Source: Geomonas paludis
Lineage (GTDB): Bacteria; Desulfobacterota; Desulfuromonadia; Geobacterales; Geobacteraceae
Length of the DNA: 64,000 nucleotides
Assembly: GCF_014193585.1 (NCBI RefSeq)
Contig: NZ_BLXY01000004.1
Coordinates: forward strand, 62,001-126,000
Direction of reading: 5' to 3'
In this document: piece by piece, positions 15,835 to 24,310 of the stretch
Position numbering within the stretch: the first letter of the stretch is position 1
Layout: the number at the start of each line of letters is the position of its first letter
Notes under the pieces: generated by a model
The model's database searches: none
Told to the model about the DNA's origin: nothing
Seen by the model: only the letters and a program-made list of their open reading frames with translations
Translations under genes and position numbers: made by a program

Positions 15835-17841
15835 ATGACCTTCTCCGGCGAGCCTGCGACTTCTCTTGGACTGTTGTTGCTCGCCGTTTGCTGCCAGGCT
15901 GCGTCCGGGCTGCCGCTGCTGCTCTCCCGGGGCTCGAGCCTTGCCCAACGCGCCGGTGTCGCCCTCATGGTCACGGCATCCGTGGCCGGCTGTGCCGGCG
16001 CCCTCGGCGCCGTCTTCTTTCCCGTCACCGGTACCTGGCTCCTTCCCGCCGGGCTGCCGTTCGGCGGACTGGAGATGGGCGTCGACGCGCTCTCCGCGCT
16101 CTTCCTGCTCCCCATCTTCATCGTCACCGGCTGCTGCGCCGTCTACGGCGCCGGCTACTGGCCGGTGGCGCGGCACCCGGAACACGGCGGCAAGCTCGCC
16201 TTCTTCCTCGGCCTCTTGTCCGCGGCCCTCACCGTGGTGCTGGTGGCCAGGAGCACCATGCTCTTTTTGATGGGGTGGGAGGTGATGGCCCTGGCCGCCT
16301 ACTTCGCCCTCACCACCGAGGACGAAAAGCACGAGGTGCGCGAGGCGGGGGTGCTCTACCTGATCACGGCCCACCTGGGCGCCCTGGCGCTCTTTGCCAC
16401 CTTCTCGCTTCTCAACGCCGCCACCGGCGCCTACCTTTTCCCCGCCCCCGGCTCCCTCTCTGCCGCGGGCCCCATGGCCACGGCCATTTTCCTGACCGCC
16501 CTGTTCGGCTTCGGGATGAAGGCCGGCGTCATGCCGCTGCACATCTGGCTCCCCTCGGCGCACGCCAACGCCCCCAGCCACGTCTCCGCGATTCTCTCCG
16601 GCGTGGTGCTGAAGACCGGGATCTACGGGATGATGCGCGTCTTCTGCGCCTTTGCCGACCCGCCGCTTTGGTGGGGCGCCCTGGTGCTGGTGCTGGGATG
16701 CATCTCCGCCGTGCTCGGGGTCGCCTACGCCATCGGGCAGCACGACCTGAAGCGGCTTCTGGCCTACCACAGCATCGAGAACATCGGCATCATCCTCATG
16801 GGTATCGGCATGGCGCTCATCGGCGCCAACCAGGGGTGGGAGGCGCTGGTCGCGCTCGGGGTGGCGGGGGCGCTCTTGCACGTCGTCAACCACGCCCTGT
16901 TCAAGGCGCTGCTCTTTCTTTCCGCCGGTTCCGTCATCCATGCCACCGGCACCAGGGAAATCGACCTGCTCGGCGGCGTGGCGCGCCGGTTGCCCAGGAC
17001 GGCGCTGTTTTTCCTGGTAGGTGCCGTCGCCATCTGCGGCCTTCCCCCCTTGAACGGCTTCGTCAGCGAACTGATGATTTACCTGGGTGCCTTCAACTCC
17101 ATCGAGGCGGCCGTCGGCCTGGGGCCGTCGCTCCCCGCGCTGGCGGCGCCGGTGCTGGCGCTGGTGGGGGGGCTTGCCGTCGCCTGCTTCGTGAAGGTGT
17201 ACGGGGTGGTCTTCCTGGGGGCGCCGCGCGCTGCGGAACACGAAGCCGGGCATGAGGCGGGTGCCGGGATGCTGGTCCCGATGGGGGTACTGGCCGCGTG
17301 CTGCGCCCTGATCGGACTGGCGCCGGGGGGGCTGGTCCCGGTCCTGAACGGCGCCCTGCGCGGGTACGGCGCTACGCCCGAGCTGCAGCAGGGGATCGCG
17401 AGCCTGGTCCCCTTCGGCTGGATCTCGATCATTGGGGCGGGATTGATACTGCTGTTGGCGCTGCTCTGGGTCTTCTTCGCCAGGGGAGCCACCCGTCTGC
17501 CGGTGCCGGTCGCGCCGACCTGGGGCTGCGGCTACCTGAGGCCCACGCCGCGCATGCAGTACACCGCCTCTTCGTTCGGGGCCATCCTGGTCGGGTGGTT
17601 CGCGCTGCTGCTCCGTCCCGAGCGGCACCGGGAAGAGGTGAGGGGGCTTTTCCCGGGGCGCGCCAGTCACGAGAGTCACCTTCCCGAGACGGTGCTGGAG
17701 AAAGGCTATCTCCCGTTTCTGGAGTACCTGTTCGAGAAGGCCCAGCCGGTGCGGCGCCTGCAGCACGGCAAGCTGAACATCTACATCTTCTACACCTTCG
17801 TGACGCTGGTGCTGCTGCTGGCCATTACCAGCGGGCAGTAG
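15835..17841 (+). CDS. HyfB/NuoL-like proton-translocating membrane subunit (copy 1)
   Basis: A 668-residue polytopic membrane protein of the complex I antiporter-like family, closest in character to hydrogenase-4 subunit B. The ion-pathway residues are kept: Glu149 in FLMGWEVMAL, Lys229 in GFGMKAGVMPLH, the SAHANAPSH loop, Lys260 in VVLKTGIYG, and Lys357 in HALFKALLF. The C-terminal extension with PTWGCGYLRPTPRMQYT and RRLQHGKLNIYI is typical of HyfB/HycC. It is 3 bases behind the HTH-EIIA gene. Unusually it is separated from the other subunit genes by an oppositely oriented three-gene quinone module; a second paralogue lies beyond that module. Confidence 0.85.
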   Translation: MTFSGEPATSLGLLLLAVCCQAASGLPLLLSRGSSLAQRAGVALMVTASVAGCAGALGAVFFPVTGTWLLPAGLPFGGLEMGVDALSALFLLPIFIVTGCCAVYGAGYWPVARHPEHGGKLAFFLGLLSAALTVVLVARSTMLFLMGWEVMALAAYFALTTEDEKHEVREAGVLYLITAHLGALALFATFSLLNAATGAYLFPAPGSLSAAGPMATAIFLTALFGFGMKAGVMPLHIWLPSAHANAPSHVSAILSGVVLKTGIYGMMRVFCAFADPPLWWGALVLVLGCISAVLGVAYAIGQHDLKRLLAYHSIENIGIILMGIGMALIGANQGWEALVALGVAGALLHVVNHALFKALLFLSAGSVIHATGTREIDLLGGVARRLPRTALFFLVGAVAICGLPPLNGFVSELMIYLGAFNSIEAAVGLGPSLPALAAPVLALVGGLAVACFVKVYGVVFLGAPRAAEHEAGHEAGAGMLVPMGVLAACCALIGLAPGGLVPVLNGALRGYGATPELQQGIASLVPFGWISIIGAGLILLLALLWVFFARGATRLPVPVAPTWGCGYLRPTPRMQYTASSFGAILVGWFALLLRPERHREEVRGLFPGRASHESHLPETVLEKGYLPFLEYLFEKAQPVRRLQHGKLNIYIFYTFVTLVLLLAITSGQ

Positions 17842-17853
17842 CGTGATGCAAAG

Positions 17854-17944
17854 AAAGGCGGGCGAATAGTTATTCGCCCCTACAGATGTCGCCGTCGTGC
17901 AAGGCCGGGGACCTGTAGGGGCGAATGATCATTCGCCCGCCTTT
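17854..17944. repeat. GGGCGAAT-type inverted repeat
   Basis: Perfect 14-base outer arms (AAAGGCGGGCGAAT at 17854-17867 and ATTCGCCCGCCTTT at 17931-17944) enclose inner GGCGAAT-ATTCGCCCCTACAG motifs and a GC-rich loop; GTTTTT follows on the plus strand. It lies between the convergent HyfB copy 1 and NrfD genes and could terminate both. A half copy occurs at 23330-23357. The remaining bases to 18063 are repeat-like C-rich sequence with no gene visible. Confidence 0.6.
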
Positions 17945-18063
17945 GTTTTTCGTAGCGCCTGTTCCCCTCACCCCCAGCCCCTCTTCCACCTGCGCCAAGG
18001 CTACGGTGGACATGCCCGGAGGGCGAGGGGGGCAACGTAGAACGTAGAACGTCCTTCGCCTTT

Positions 18064-19311
18064 CTAATGCGTCTCCTTGAACACCGGCATCACCTTGTTC
18101 AGCAGGTAAAAGAGGCAGAAGGGGACCCCGGCGACGATGAGGGCGCCGACGAGGCCTTCCTTCAGCGTTTCCATGTTGTCCGGCCACAGCGGCAGCACGT
18201 AGTGCATGAACCCGGAGAAGGACGAGGAGAAGGCCTGCCCGCCGATGACGACGTTCCAGCGCATCATGAACACGCCCAATAGCACCAGCACGGTCCCCAC
18301 CATGGCCCTCCGGATGGTCAGCCCGGGGATCAGGAACAGCACGAAGGGGACCAGGTTCCCCAACCCGTACTGCACCACGAAGATGTTCACGAAGTCCCGC
18401 TCGTAGATGACGCTCCTCAGGATGTCCCACGACTTCACCGCCGTATAACCCCTGAATATCAGGTCCAAAAGCTCCAGCGTGATGGCCGCCACCATGAACA
18501 TGAGCAGGTAGCGCGAGGTCATGGCCACCACGTGGGCCTCGGCGCTCTTCAACTCCTCCATGGAGGGGAGCTCGGGGTGGGCGAGCCTGCGCCGACGCGA
18601 CAGTTGCTTCCGTATCTCCATGGTGAGGATGTAGGTCAGGATGCACAGGGCGATGCCGGAAACGACCGCGGAACAGATGAAGATGACCGGCATGAGCGGG
18701 GTCATCCACAGGGCGTTGGCCTTGACCGAACCGAAGATGAAACCCGCGTAACCGTGCAGGAAGCAGGCGACCGGGATGCCGGCGGCGGCAAGCTTCTTGA
18801 CCGCCCGCTCGTCGGCCTCGAGCGCCTCGTGCGAGATGTCCCAGGCCCCCAGCGTCAGCACGCTGAACAGGAGGTACTGTCCCTGCTGCAGGGCGTTCCG
18901 TCCCTCGATGCTCTTCAGCGCGAGCGCGGTCTCCACGAAGTGCTTGCGGAACACGAACCAGAGCTCGGAAGCGACGATCATGCCGTAGGTGCTGAACACG
19001 ATGCCGAAGGCCGCGATGGCGGAGGTGAAATGCGGCGTCAGCATCACCTCGATGCCGCGCAGCGGCTGCTGCAGGTGCATCATTAGCGGCAGCATGGCGA
19101 CCGGCAGCAGCGCGAAGGAAAACACCAGCGAGAAACGCGCGATCTCCTTCAACTGCTTCACCCCGAAGACGTGGTACAGCGAGGAGAGTACGAAGGCGCC
19201 GGCCACGAGGCCGGTCATGAACGGGTACATGACGATCTGGATGGTCCAGTAGATGTACTCGTTGGGGTAGGTGAAAAACTCCTTTATGGTCCAGGCTTCT
19301 CCGTGCACCAT
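18064..19311 (-). CDS. NrfD/PsrC/HybB-type quinone-interacting membrane subunit
   Basis: A 415-residue integral membrane protein with about nine or ten helices. Features of the NrfD/HybB family are seen: the N-terminal YWTIQIVMYPFMTGLVAGAFV helix, and later ARFSLVFSFALLPVAMLPL and the PFVLFLIPGL segment. These subunits bind menaquinone and pass electrons to or from a periplasmic ferredoxin-like partner, with no heme of their own. It is the last gene of a minus-strand trio (cytochrome, ferredoxin, NrfD), 2 bases after the ferredoxin gene. Together they resemble the modules found in Nrf, Qrc and related quinone:cytochrome oxidoreductases. The direction of electron flow cannot be told from sequence. 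Confidence 0.85.
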   Translation of the reverse strand: MVHGEAWTIKEFFTYPNEYIYWTIQIVMYPFMTGLVAGAFVLSSLYHVFGVKQLKEIARFSLVFSFALLPVAMLPLMMHLQQPLRGIEVMLTPHFTSAIAAFGIVFSTYGMIVASELWFVFRKHFVETALALKSIEGRNALQQGQYLLFSVLTLGAWDISHEALEADERAVKKLAAAGIPVACFLHGYAGFIFGSVKANALWMTPLMPVIFICSAVVSGIALCILTYILTMEIRKQLSRRRRLAHPELPSMEELKSAEAHVVAMTSRYLLMFMVAAITLELLDLIFRGYTAVKSWDILRSVIYERDFVNIFVVQYGLGNLVPFVLFLIPGLTIRRAMVGTVLVLLGVFMMRWNVVIGGQAFSSSFSGFMHYVLPLWPDNMETLKEGLVGALIVAGVPFCLFYLLNKVMPVFKETH

Positions 19312-19313
19312 GG

Positions 19314-20096
19314 CTATTTCACCTCCTTGGAAAGGCCGAGGTAGAAGACCTGCGGCTTGGTGCCGTACTCTTCCTTGAGCACGTTGACGCGCTCGGTCAT
19401 GATGATCCTGGTCACCGGGTCGTCGGGGTCCCTCAGGTTACCCACCCGGCGCGCACCGAAGGCGCAACTGTCGACGCAGGCGGTCTGCATCCCCTTGGTG
19501 ATGCGGTGGTAGCAGAAGTTGCACTTCTCGGCGACGTGGAACACGGGATGGAAGAAGCGCACCCCGTAGGGGCACCCCATGATGCAGTAGCCGCAGCCGA
19601 TGCACCACTTCCGGTCCACCAGCACCACGCCGTCCGCCGTCTGGTAGGTGGCCCCCACCGGACAGACCTGGACGCAGGGCGGGTTGTCGCACTGGTTGCA
19701 GAGCTTGGGAACGAAGAAGGCCTTGTCGATGTCCTCGTCCTTGATCTCTTCGAGTTTGCCGTGCCCGATGTCGATCCCCTTGTTGGGGAAGCCGTCGCGC
19801 GCTCCCTTGGGGGAGTCGATGTGGGTCTTGCCGTCCGTGGTCACCACGTAGCGCTCCACCCAGGTGCGGGTGACGTTGGCGTCGTAGGGGACCTCGTTCT
19901 CCACCTTGCACCCCTTGACGCAGAAGCCGCACCCCACGCATTTGCGGGTATCGACCAGGAAGACCCAGCGCGGCCCCTTCTGGTCCTTCTCGGCCAGCAA
20001 CCGCTTGGGATCGAAAAGCTCCAGGCAGGAGAGCGGGATCGCAAGCCCACCCGCGATGAGCAGGGATTTCTTGCAGAAGGATCGTCTCGAAATCAT
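19314..20096 (-). CDS. Exported 4x[4Fe-4S] ferredoxin subunit (NrfC/HybA/DmsB-like)
   Basis: A 260-residue protein with a twin-arginine signal (MISRRSFCKKSLLIAGGLA). Sixteen cluster cysteines are arranged as CVGCGFCVKGC, CNQCDNPPCVQVC, CIGCGYCIMGC and CNFCYHRITKGMQTACVDSC, the standard four-cluster wire of NrfC/DmsB-type subunits. It would carry electrons in the periplasm between the NrfD subunit and the cytochrome. The ATG at 20096 overlaps the cytochrome stop by 4 bases and fits both the TAT signal and the coupling; longer upstream readings would add an unrelated cytochrome-overlapping tail. Folded, cofactor-loaded export by TAT is expected. Confidence 0.88.
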   Translation of the reverse strand: MISRRSFCKKSLLIAGGLAIPLSCLELFDPKRLLAEKDQKGPRWVFLVDTRKCVGCGFCVKGCKVENEVPYDANVTRTWVERYVVTTDGKTHIDSPKGARDGFPNKGIDIGHGKLEEIKDEDIDKAFFVPKLCNQCDNPPCVQVCPVGATYQTADGVVLVDRKWCIGCGYCIMGCPYGVRFFHPVFHVAEKCNFCYHRITKGMQTACVDSCAFGARRVGNLRDPDDPVTRIIMTERVNVLKEEYGTKPQVFYLGLSKEVK

Positions 20097-20569
20097 CTCT
20101 TGTGCCCCTCCTTCCTGGGATCGTGCGGCCAGTGGCAGGTAACGCAGTCCAGGCCGGCGTTGTGGGTTTTGGGGTCGATCCCCTTCATGATGCCTCGGCC
20201 GCTGTTGGGGTAGGGGAGGCGGGTGTGGCAGCGGGCGCAGAGTTCGCGGCTGCGATCGACGGTCAGGGAGTGCGGATCCTTGGGGTGATCCAGGGCGGGG
20301 CCGTGGCAGTTCTCGCAGTTGATGTTGCGGTGCGGCGATTCCTTCATCTCCTCGTACTTGTCGGGGTGGCAATCCTTGCAGTGCGCCGCCGTCTTGTACT
20401 TCACCGGCATATCCTTCCACTGCTGCTCGTTGCCGGCGCGGTGCCAGCCGTACATGTACCCCCTGGCGCCGATCCCGAAATCGGCGGGGACCAGGACCTT
20501 GCGCGCCACCAGCACCAGGGCGATCACCACCAGCACCACCAATAGCGGCCGCCAAACATGACTCTTCAC
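20093..20569 (-). CDS. Membrane-anchored tetraheme cytochrome c
   Basis: A 158-residue protein starting with GTG at 20569, chosen because a strong AAAGGAGGGAGG ribosome site lies directly upstream and because it leads straight into a single anchor helix (WRPLLVVLVVIALVLVA). The periplasmic part carries four CXXCH motifs: CKDCH, CENCH, CARCH and CVTCH. It is the first gene of the minus-strand trio with the ferredoxin and NrfD proteins and is translationally coupled to the ferredoxin gene. By analogy with other NrfD modules it is the electron exit or entry point to soluble periplasmic cytochromes. No close named homologue is recognised. Confidence 0.82.
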   Translation of the reverse strand: MKSHVWRPLLVVLVVIALVLVARKVLVPADFGIGARGYMYGWHRAGNEQQWKDMPVKYKTAAHCKDCHPDKYEEMKESPHRNINCENCHGPALDHPKDPHSLTVDRSRELCARCHTRLPYPNSGRGIMKGIDPKTHNAGLDCVTCHWPHDPRKEGHKR

Positions 20570-20680
20570 AGCCTCCCTCCTTTCGACCTGCAGTAACGAT
20601 TTTCGACAGCGCCGGGAAAACTGCGGCAACTGTCCCATTTCCTACCTGACTAGCTATGACCTTCCGCCACGATGCCCATC

Positions 20681-20792
20681 TCCCTCTCCCCCCGGGAGAG
20701 GGCTGGGGTGAGGGCGCTGCAATAGGCAATGATCCCGCTTCGTGGCATCTCCCTCACCCGCCCTTCGGGCACCCTCTCCCAGAGGGAGAGGG
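20681..20792. repeat. CCCTCTCCC-type palindromic repeat, copy 1
   Basis: An element bounded by CCCTCTCCCCCCGGGAGAGGG and the complementary GGGAGAGGG side at 20780-20792, with internal GGTGAGGG and CCCTCACCC arms, fills the gap between divergent transcripts. Related copies are at 23137-23290, 27932-28050 and 55316-55431. It can fold into a branched hairpin. From 20793 to 20949 an AT-rich stretch contains a GGCACC/GGTGCC hairpin; no gene is seen in 20570-21153. Confidence 0.65.
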
Positions 20793-20949
20793 CATTAGCG
20801 GAAGATTGTAGCTAATCAGGATTTCCTATAACGATGTTCGAAACAAAAAGGAGCACGAGTTTAATGATAACGGCACCCCGCTTGAAAACAAGGTGCCTAG
20901 GCGGTATTGTTGTTTTATCCGCCCCGCTAGTGACATTAAAAATCTTTTT

Positions 20950-20978
20950 TTGACAAATCTATTTTCAGGGAGTATGGT
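20950..20978 (+). promoter_or_regulatory. Candidate sigma-70 promoter for the second Ehr gene block
   Basis: A perfect TTGACA (20950-20955), a 17-base spacer and TATGGT (20973-20978) lie about 175 bases upstream of the second HyfB-like gene, in an AT-rich patch. If used, the 5' untranslated leader would be about 170 bases. It would let the second block be expressed independently of the HTH-EIIA/HyfB copy 1 pair. Confidence 0.5.
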
Positions 20979-21153
20979 TGGTTCCCTGTCGCCCCCCGTA
21001 AACAGTATCGACACGTAGTCGCTACAGTTGAAGGGAAAAGCGGCAGCTGTGGCAGCCTTGCTCCCCTTCCGCACCGCCGGCATCCCCGGTTGCGCTGGAG
21101 GTTGAAACTCGATGGGCAGATGACGATCCGTTCCTGGTTCGAAAGGGTGGGTT

Positions 21154-23130
21154 ATGTTGTTTTTTGACATGATGCGGGACCCGGCTTCCCTGGTCCTTTG
21201 CGCTATAGCTCTAGCCGGCTGTTCCGGGCTTCCCGGTCTCGTGTTGCGAGACGGCACGCTCGGACAACGGCTGGCCTCGGTGGCCGCGCTCGCAAGCTCT
21301 CTCCTCGCGCTACCGTCTCTTCTCTACCTGCTGCTCGGGGGAGGAGAAGCAAGCTTCCTCCTGAACTGGAACCTCCCCTTCGGCCCCTGCCAAGTCGCCC
21401 TCGACCCTCTCTCTCTATTCTTCCTGATCCCCATCTTTTTGGTGTTCCCCGCTGGCTCCCTTTACGCCCTCGGTTACTGGCCCGCCGCCTCGCACAGCTC
21501 CCAAAGAAGCGTCACCTTTTTCTACGGTTTGCTCGCCTGCGCCATGGCGCTGGTGGTGGTTTCGCGCAACGGCGCCCTGTTCATGATGGCGTGGGAAACG
21601 ATGGCGCTGTCGGGCTATTTCCTGTTGGTTGCGGAGCACCGCGAGGGTGAGGTGCGCGGCGCCGGGACGGTCTATCTGGTGGCGAGCCACCTGGGAGGGG
21701 CGGCGCTGCTGGTCCTGTTCGCCTCGCTGTTCATGATCACCGGCGGCTTCGGCTTCCCCGCGGCCGGCTCGCTTGCCGTCGGCGCGGGCCTTGCGGCGAC
21801 GCTGTTCTGGCTCGCCCTGGCCGGCTTCGGCTCCAAGGCCGGACTCATGCCGCTGCACCTGTGGCTCCCGTCTGCTCACGCCAACGCCCCGAGCCACGTC
21901 TCCGCGCTCCTCTCCGGCGTCATGCTGAAGATCGGGGTCTACGGCATCCTGCGCGTGATCTCGTTCTTCCCGGAGCGCCCGCTCTGGTGGGGCGGCGTGC
22001 TCACCGGCGCGGGGCTCGCCTCGGCGGTGTTGGGGATCTGCGTCGCCTCCGCGCAAAAGGACATCAAGCGTCTCTTGGCCTACAGCAGCATCGAGAACCT
22101 GGGCATCATCTGCGCCGGTATCGGCATGTTCCTGCTGGGGCAGGGGAGCGGCAACGACCGCCTCGCCTTCCTGGGGCTGGCCGGAGCGCTCTTCCACGTG
22201 CTGAACCACGTCGTCTTCAAGCCGCTGCTCTTCTTCTGCGCCGGGAGCGTCATGCACGCCGCCGGCACCCGCGACCTGGACCGCATGGGCGGGCTGGCGC
22301 GCCGGCTTCCGTTCACCGCCTTCTTCACCCTGTGCGGCGCGGTCGCCATCTGCGGCCTCCCCCCCTTCAACGGCTTCGCCAGCGAGATGCTCCTCTACCT
22401 CGGCTTCTTCGGCGAGGCCCGCGCGGGCCAGCCCTTCGTCGCCCTGGGCGCCCCGGTGCTGGCCCTGGTGGGGGGCGTCGCGGTGATCTCCTTCGTGAAG
22501 CTCTACGGCATCGCCTTTCTGGGGGAGCCGCGCACCGCCGAGGCTGCCGGCGCCCACGAGGCGGCCGGGACCATGCTGGCCCCCATCGCCCTCCTGGCCT
22601 GCCTCGCCCTCACCGGCGGGCTTTTCCCCCAGCTCTTCCTGGCCCTGGTGCAACCCGCCATCCGCGGGCTCGCCCCTGACCTGGCCCCCGCGGCCGTCCT
22701 CCCCATCGCGCCGGTCTGGTTCGCCGTGGCGGGTGGGAGCGTCATCTGCATGGCGGCCATCCTGTTCCTGTTCCTGCGCGCCAAGACCAGCGGCGGCGCT
22801 GCATCCGCCCCCACTTGGGGCTGCGGTTATCTTTGCCCGTCGCCGCGCATCCAGTACACCGGCAGCTCGTTCGGCGCCTTCTTCTCCTCGCTTTCGGGCC
22901 CCTTGATCCGGACCCGCATCAGCGTGGGGCAGGTGGCCGGCCTTACCCCGGCGGCGGTGCGGTTGAGCTACCATCCCGAGGAGACCCTGCTGCACCGGGT
23001 GGTGCTGCCGGTCCTGAGCGTCGCCGGGACCGTCTGCGCCTTCGTCAGGCGCCTGCAGCACGGTGAGGTGCAGATCTATATTCTCTATATCTTCGTGACG
23101 CTGATGCTATTGCTGTTGTGGGTGCATTAG
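21154..23130 (+). CDS. HyfB/NuoL-like proton-translocating membrane subunit (copy 2)
   Basis: A 658-residue paralogue of the HyfB-like protein at 15835. It keeps Glu148 (MMAWETMAL), Lys228 (GFGSKAGLMPLH), the SAHANAPSH loop, Lys259 (VMLKIGVYG) and the C-terminal PTWGCGYLCPSPRIQYT and RRLQHGEVQIYI blocks. Copies 1 and 2 are colinear along their length, suggesting duplication followed by divergence. The start is uncertain: ATG at 21154 or at 21169. It begins the main subunit run HyfB-C-E-F-G-I, but a 267-base gap rich in palindromic repeats separates it from the HyfC-like gene. Confidence 0.85.
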   Translation: MLFFDMMRDPASLVLCAIALAGCSGLPGLVLRDGTLGQRLASVAALASSLLALPSLLYLLLGGGEASFLLNWNLPFGPCQVALDPLSLFFLIPIFLVFPAGSLYALGYWPAASHSSQRSVTFFYGLLACAMALVVVSRNGALFMMAWETMALSGYFLLVAEHREGEVRGAGTVYLVASHLGGAALLVLFASLFMITGGFGFPAAGSLAVGAGLAATLFWLALAGFGSKAGLMPLHLWLPSAHANAPSHVSALLSGVMLKIGVYGILRVISFFPERPLWWGGVLTGAGLASAVLGICVASAQKDIKRLLAYSSIENLGIICAGIGMFLLGQGSGNDRLAFLGLAGALFHVLNHVVFKPLLFFCAGSVMHAAGTRDLDRMGGLARRLPFTAFFTLCGAVAICGLPPFNGFASEMLLYLGFFGEARAGQPFVALGAPVLALVGGVAVISFVKLYGIAFLGEPRTAEAAGAHEAAGTMLAPIALLACLALTGGLFPQLFLALVQPAIRGLAPDLAPAAVLPIAPVWFAVAGGSVICMAAILFLFLRAKTSGGAASAPTWGCGYLCPSPRIQYTGSSFGAFFSSLSGPLIRTRISVGQVAGLTPAAVRLSYHPEETLLHRVVLPVLSVAGTVCAFVRRLQHGEVQIYILYIFVTLMLLLLWVH

Positions 23131-23136
23131 ACGCGG

Positions 23137-23290
23137 TTCCCCCTCGCCCTCCGGGAGAGGGTGGCCGAAGGCCGGGCCTGCGCGCCGTAGCGCTTCGGTC
23201 CGCGAAGGCGGGTGAGGGAGACGCCAGGAGGGAAGACCTCGCCGATAGCAGCGCCCTCACCCCGACCCTCTCCCGGGGGGAGAGGGAGAT
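23137..23290. repeat. CCCTCTCCC-type palindromic repeat, copy 2 (inside the operon)
   Basis: The copy starts 7 bases after the HyfB copy 2 stop codon. It has CCCTCCGGGAGAGGG and GGCGGGTGAGGG on one side and CCCTCACCCCGACCCTCTCCC on the other. It lies within what should be one transcript, between two subunit genes of the same complex. Confidence 0.65.
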
Positions 23291-23329
23291 TGGGACAGAG
23301 GGCAGCGAGAACGATGCCGGGAAAGGACA

Positions 23330-23357
23330 GGGCGAATGATTATTCGCCCCTACAGGT
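23330..23357. repeat. GGGCGAAT-type half repeat
   Basis: GGGCGAAT-GATT-ATTCGCCC plus CTACAGG matches the inner arms of the element at 17854-17944. It is a self-complementary hairpin located 40 bases before the HyfC-like start. Confidence 0.55.
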
Positions 23358-23397
23358 TGGACATGATCTACCCGGGATTTGAGCACAGGAGTCGGAC

Positions 23398-24306
23398 ATG
23401 ATCGACACAATCTTCCACGTGGTGCTGGTGCTGGCCATGCCGCCGCTGTTGCTGGGGGTGATCGGCAAGACCAAGGCGGCCTTCGCCGGGCGGGTGGGCG
23501 CTCCCTTCCTGCAGCCCTACTACGACATGGGGCGGCTCATGAAGAAAGGGATCGTCCTCTCCGACAGCACCACCTGGATCTTCAGCGCCGGGCCGGTGGT
23601 GACCCTCGCCGCCACCCTGTTCGCCGCGCTCCTGGTGCCGCTGGGGAAACACCCCGCCCCGATCTCCTTCGAGGGGGACATGATCCTGTTCGCCTACCTC
23701 TTCGCCCTGGGGCGCTTCTTCACCACCACGGCGGCGCTGGATACCGCCTCCAGCTTCGAGGGGATGGGGGCGGCCCGCGAGGTGAGCTTCTCCTGCCTGG
23801 CCGAGCCGACGCTCTTCTTCGCCCTGATCACCCTGACCAGGCTCTCCGGGACCATGAGCCTCACCCCCATGCTGCAGCACGTGACGCTCCCGGTCTGGAT
23901 GGGGACCGGCGCCTCGCTCATCCTGCTGCTGGCCGGACTGTTCGTGGTGCTTTTGGCGGAGAACTGCCGCATCCCCTTCGACGACCCCAACACCCACCTG
24001 GAGCTCACCATGATCCACGAGGTGATGGTGCTGGACCACAGCGGTCCCTACTTCTGCTGCGTCCTCTACGGCGCCGCGCTGAAGCTCTACCTCCTGGGCG
24101 CGCTCTTCGTGAACATCGCGCTCCCCTTCGCCTCGGGCAACGCCTACGTTGACTGGGTGGTCTTCGCGGCCGGCATGCTGCTCCTGGCCGTGGCCATCGG
24201 GGTGGTGGAGTCGGTGATGGCGCGCCTGAGGCTGATCCGCGTGCCGCAGTTGCTGGTGGCGGCGTTGATCCTGACCGCATTCTCCCTGGTCCTGGTTGTG
24301 AGGTGA
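23398..24306 (+). CDS. HyfC/NuoH-like membrane subunit
   Basis: A 302-residue membrane protein of the complex I subunit 1/HycD-HyfC family, which links the hydrophilic arm and quinone-like cavity to the ion-pumping subunits. Diagnostic segments are GRVGAPFLQPYYDMGRLMKKG near the N-terminus and ENCRIPFDDPNTHLELTMIHEVM, the acidic loop typical of group-4 hydrogenase-type members. ACAGGAG precedes the ATG. It is followed after 4 bases by the HyfE-like gene. Its similarity to hydrogenase-type rather than NADH-type NuoH fits the rest of the cluster. Confidence 0.88.
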   Translation: MIDTIFHVVLVLAMPPLLLGVIGKTKAAFAGRVGAPFLQPYYDMGRLMKKGIVLSDSTTWIFSAGPVVTLAATLFAALLVPLGKHPAPISFEGDMILFAYLFALGRFFTTTAALDTASSFEGMGAAREVSFSCLAEPTLFFALITLTRLSGTMSLTPMLQHVTLPVWMGTGASLILLLAGLFVVLLAENCRIPFDDPNTHLELTMIHEVMVLDHSGPYFCCVLYGAALKLYLLGALFVNIALPFASGNAYVDWVVFAAGMLLLAVAIGVVESVMARLRLIRVPQLLVAALILTAFSLVLVVR

Positions 24307-24310
24307 CCCT

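Noticed and set aside
15604-17766. 720-codon minus-strand frame opposite HyfB copy 1
   Set aside because: Low-complexity Gly/Gln/His/Arg translation with no domain; the plus strand has a clear membrane subunit.
21083-21099. Sigma-54-like sequence GGCATCCCCGGTTGC upstream of HyfB copy 2
   Set aside because: The GG and GC elements are 11 bases apart instead of 10, which is not tolerated by sigma-54.
20826-21257. 143-codon minus-strand frame in the gap before HyfB copy 2
   Set aside because: It overlaps the candidate promoter, has no ribosome site and no recognisable protein features.
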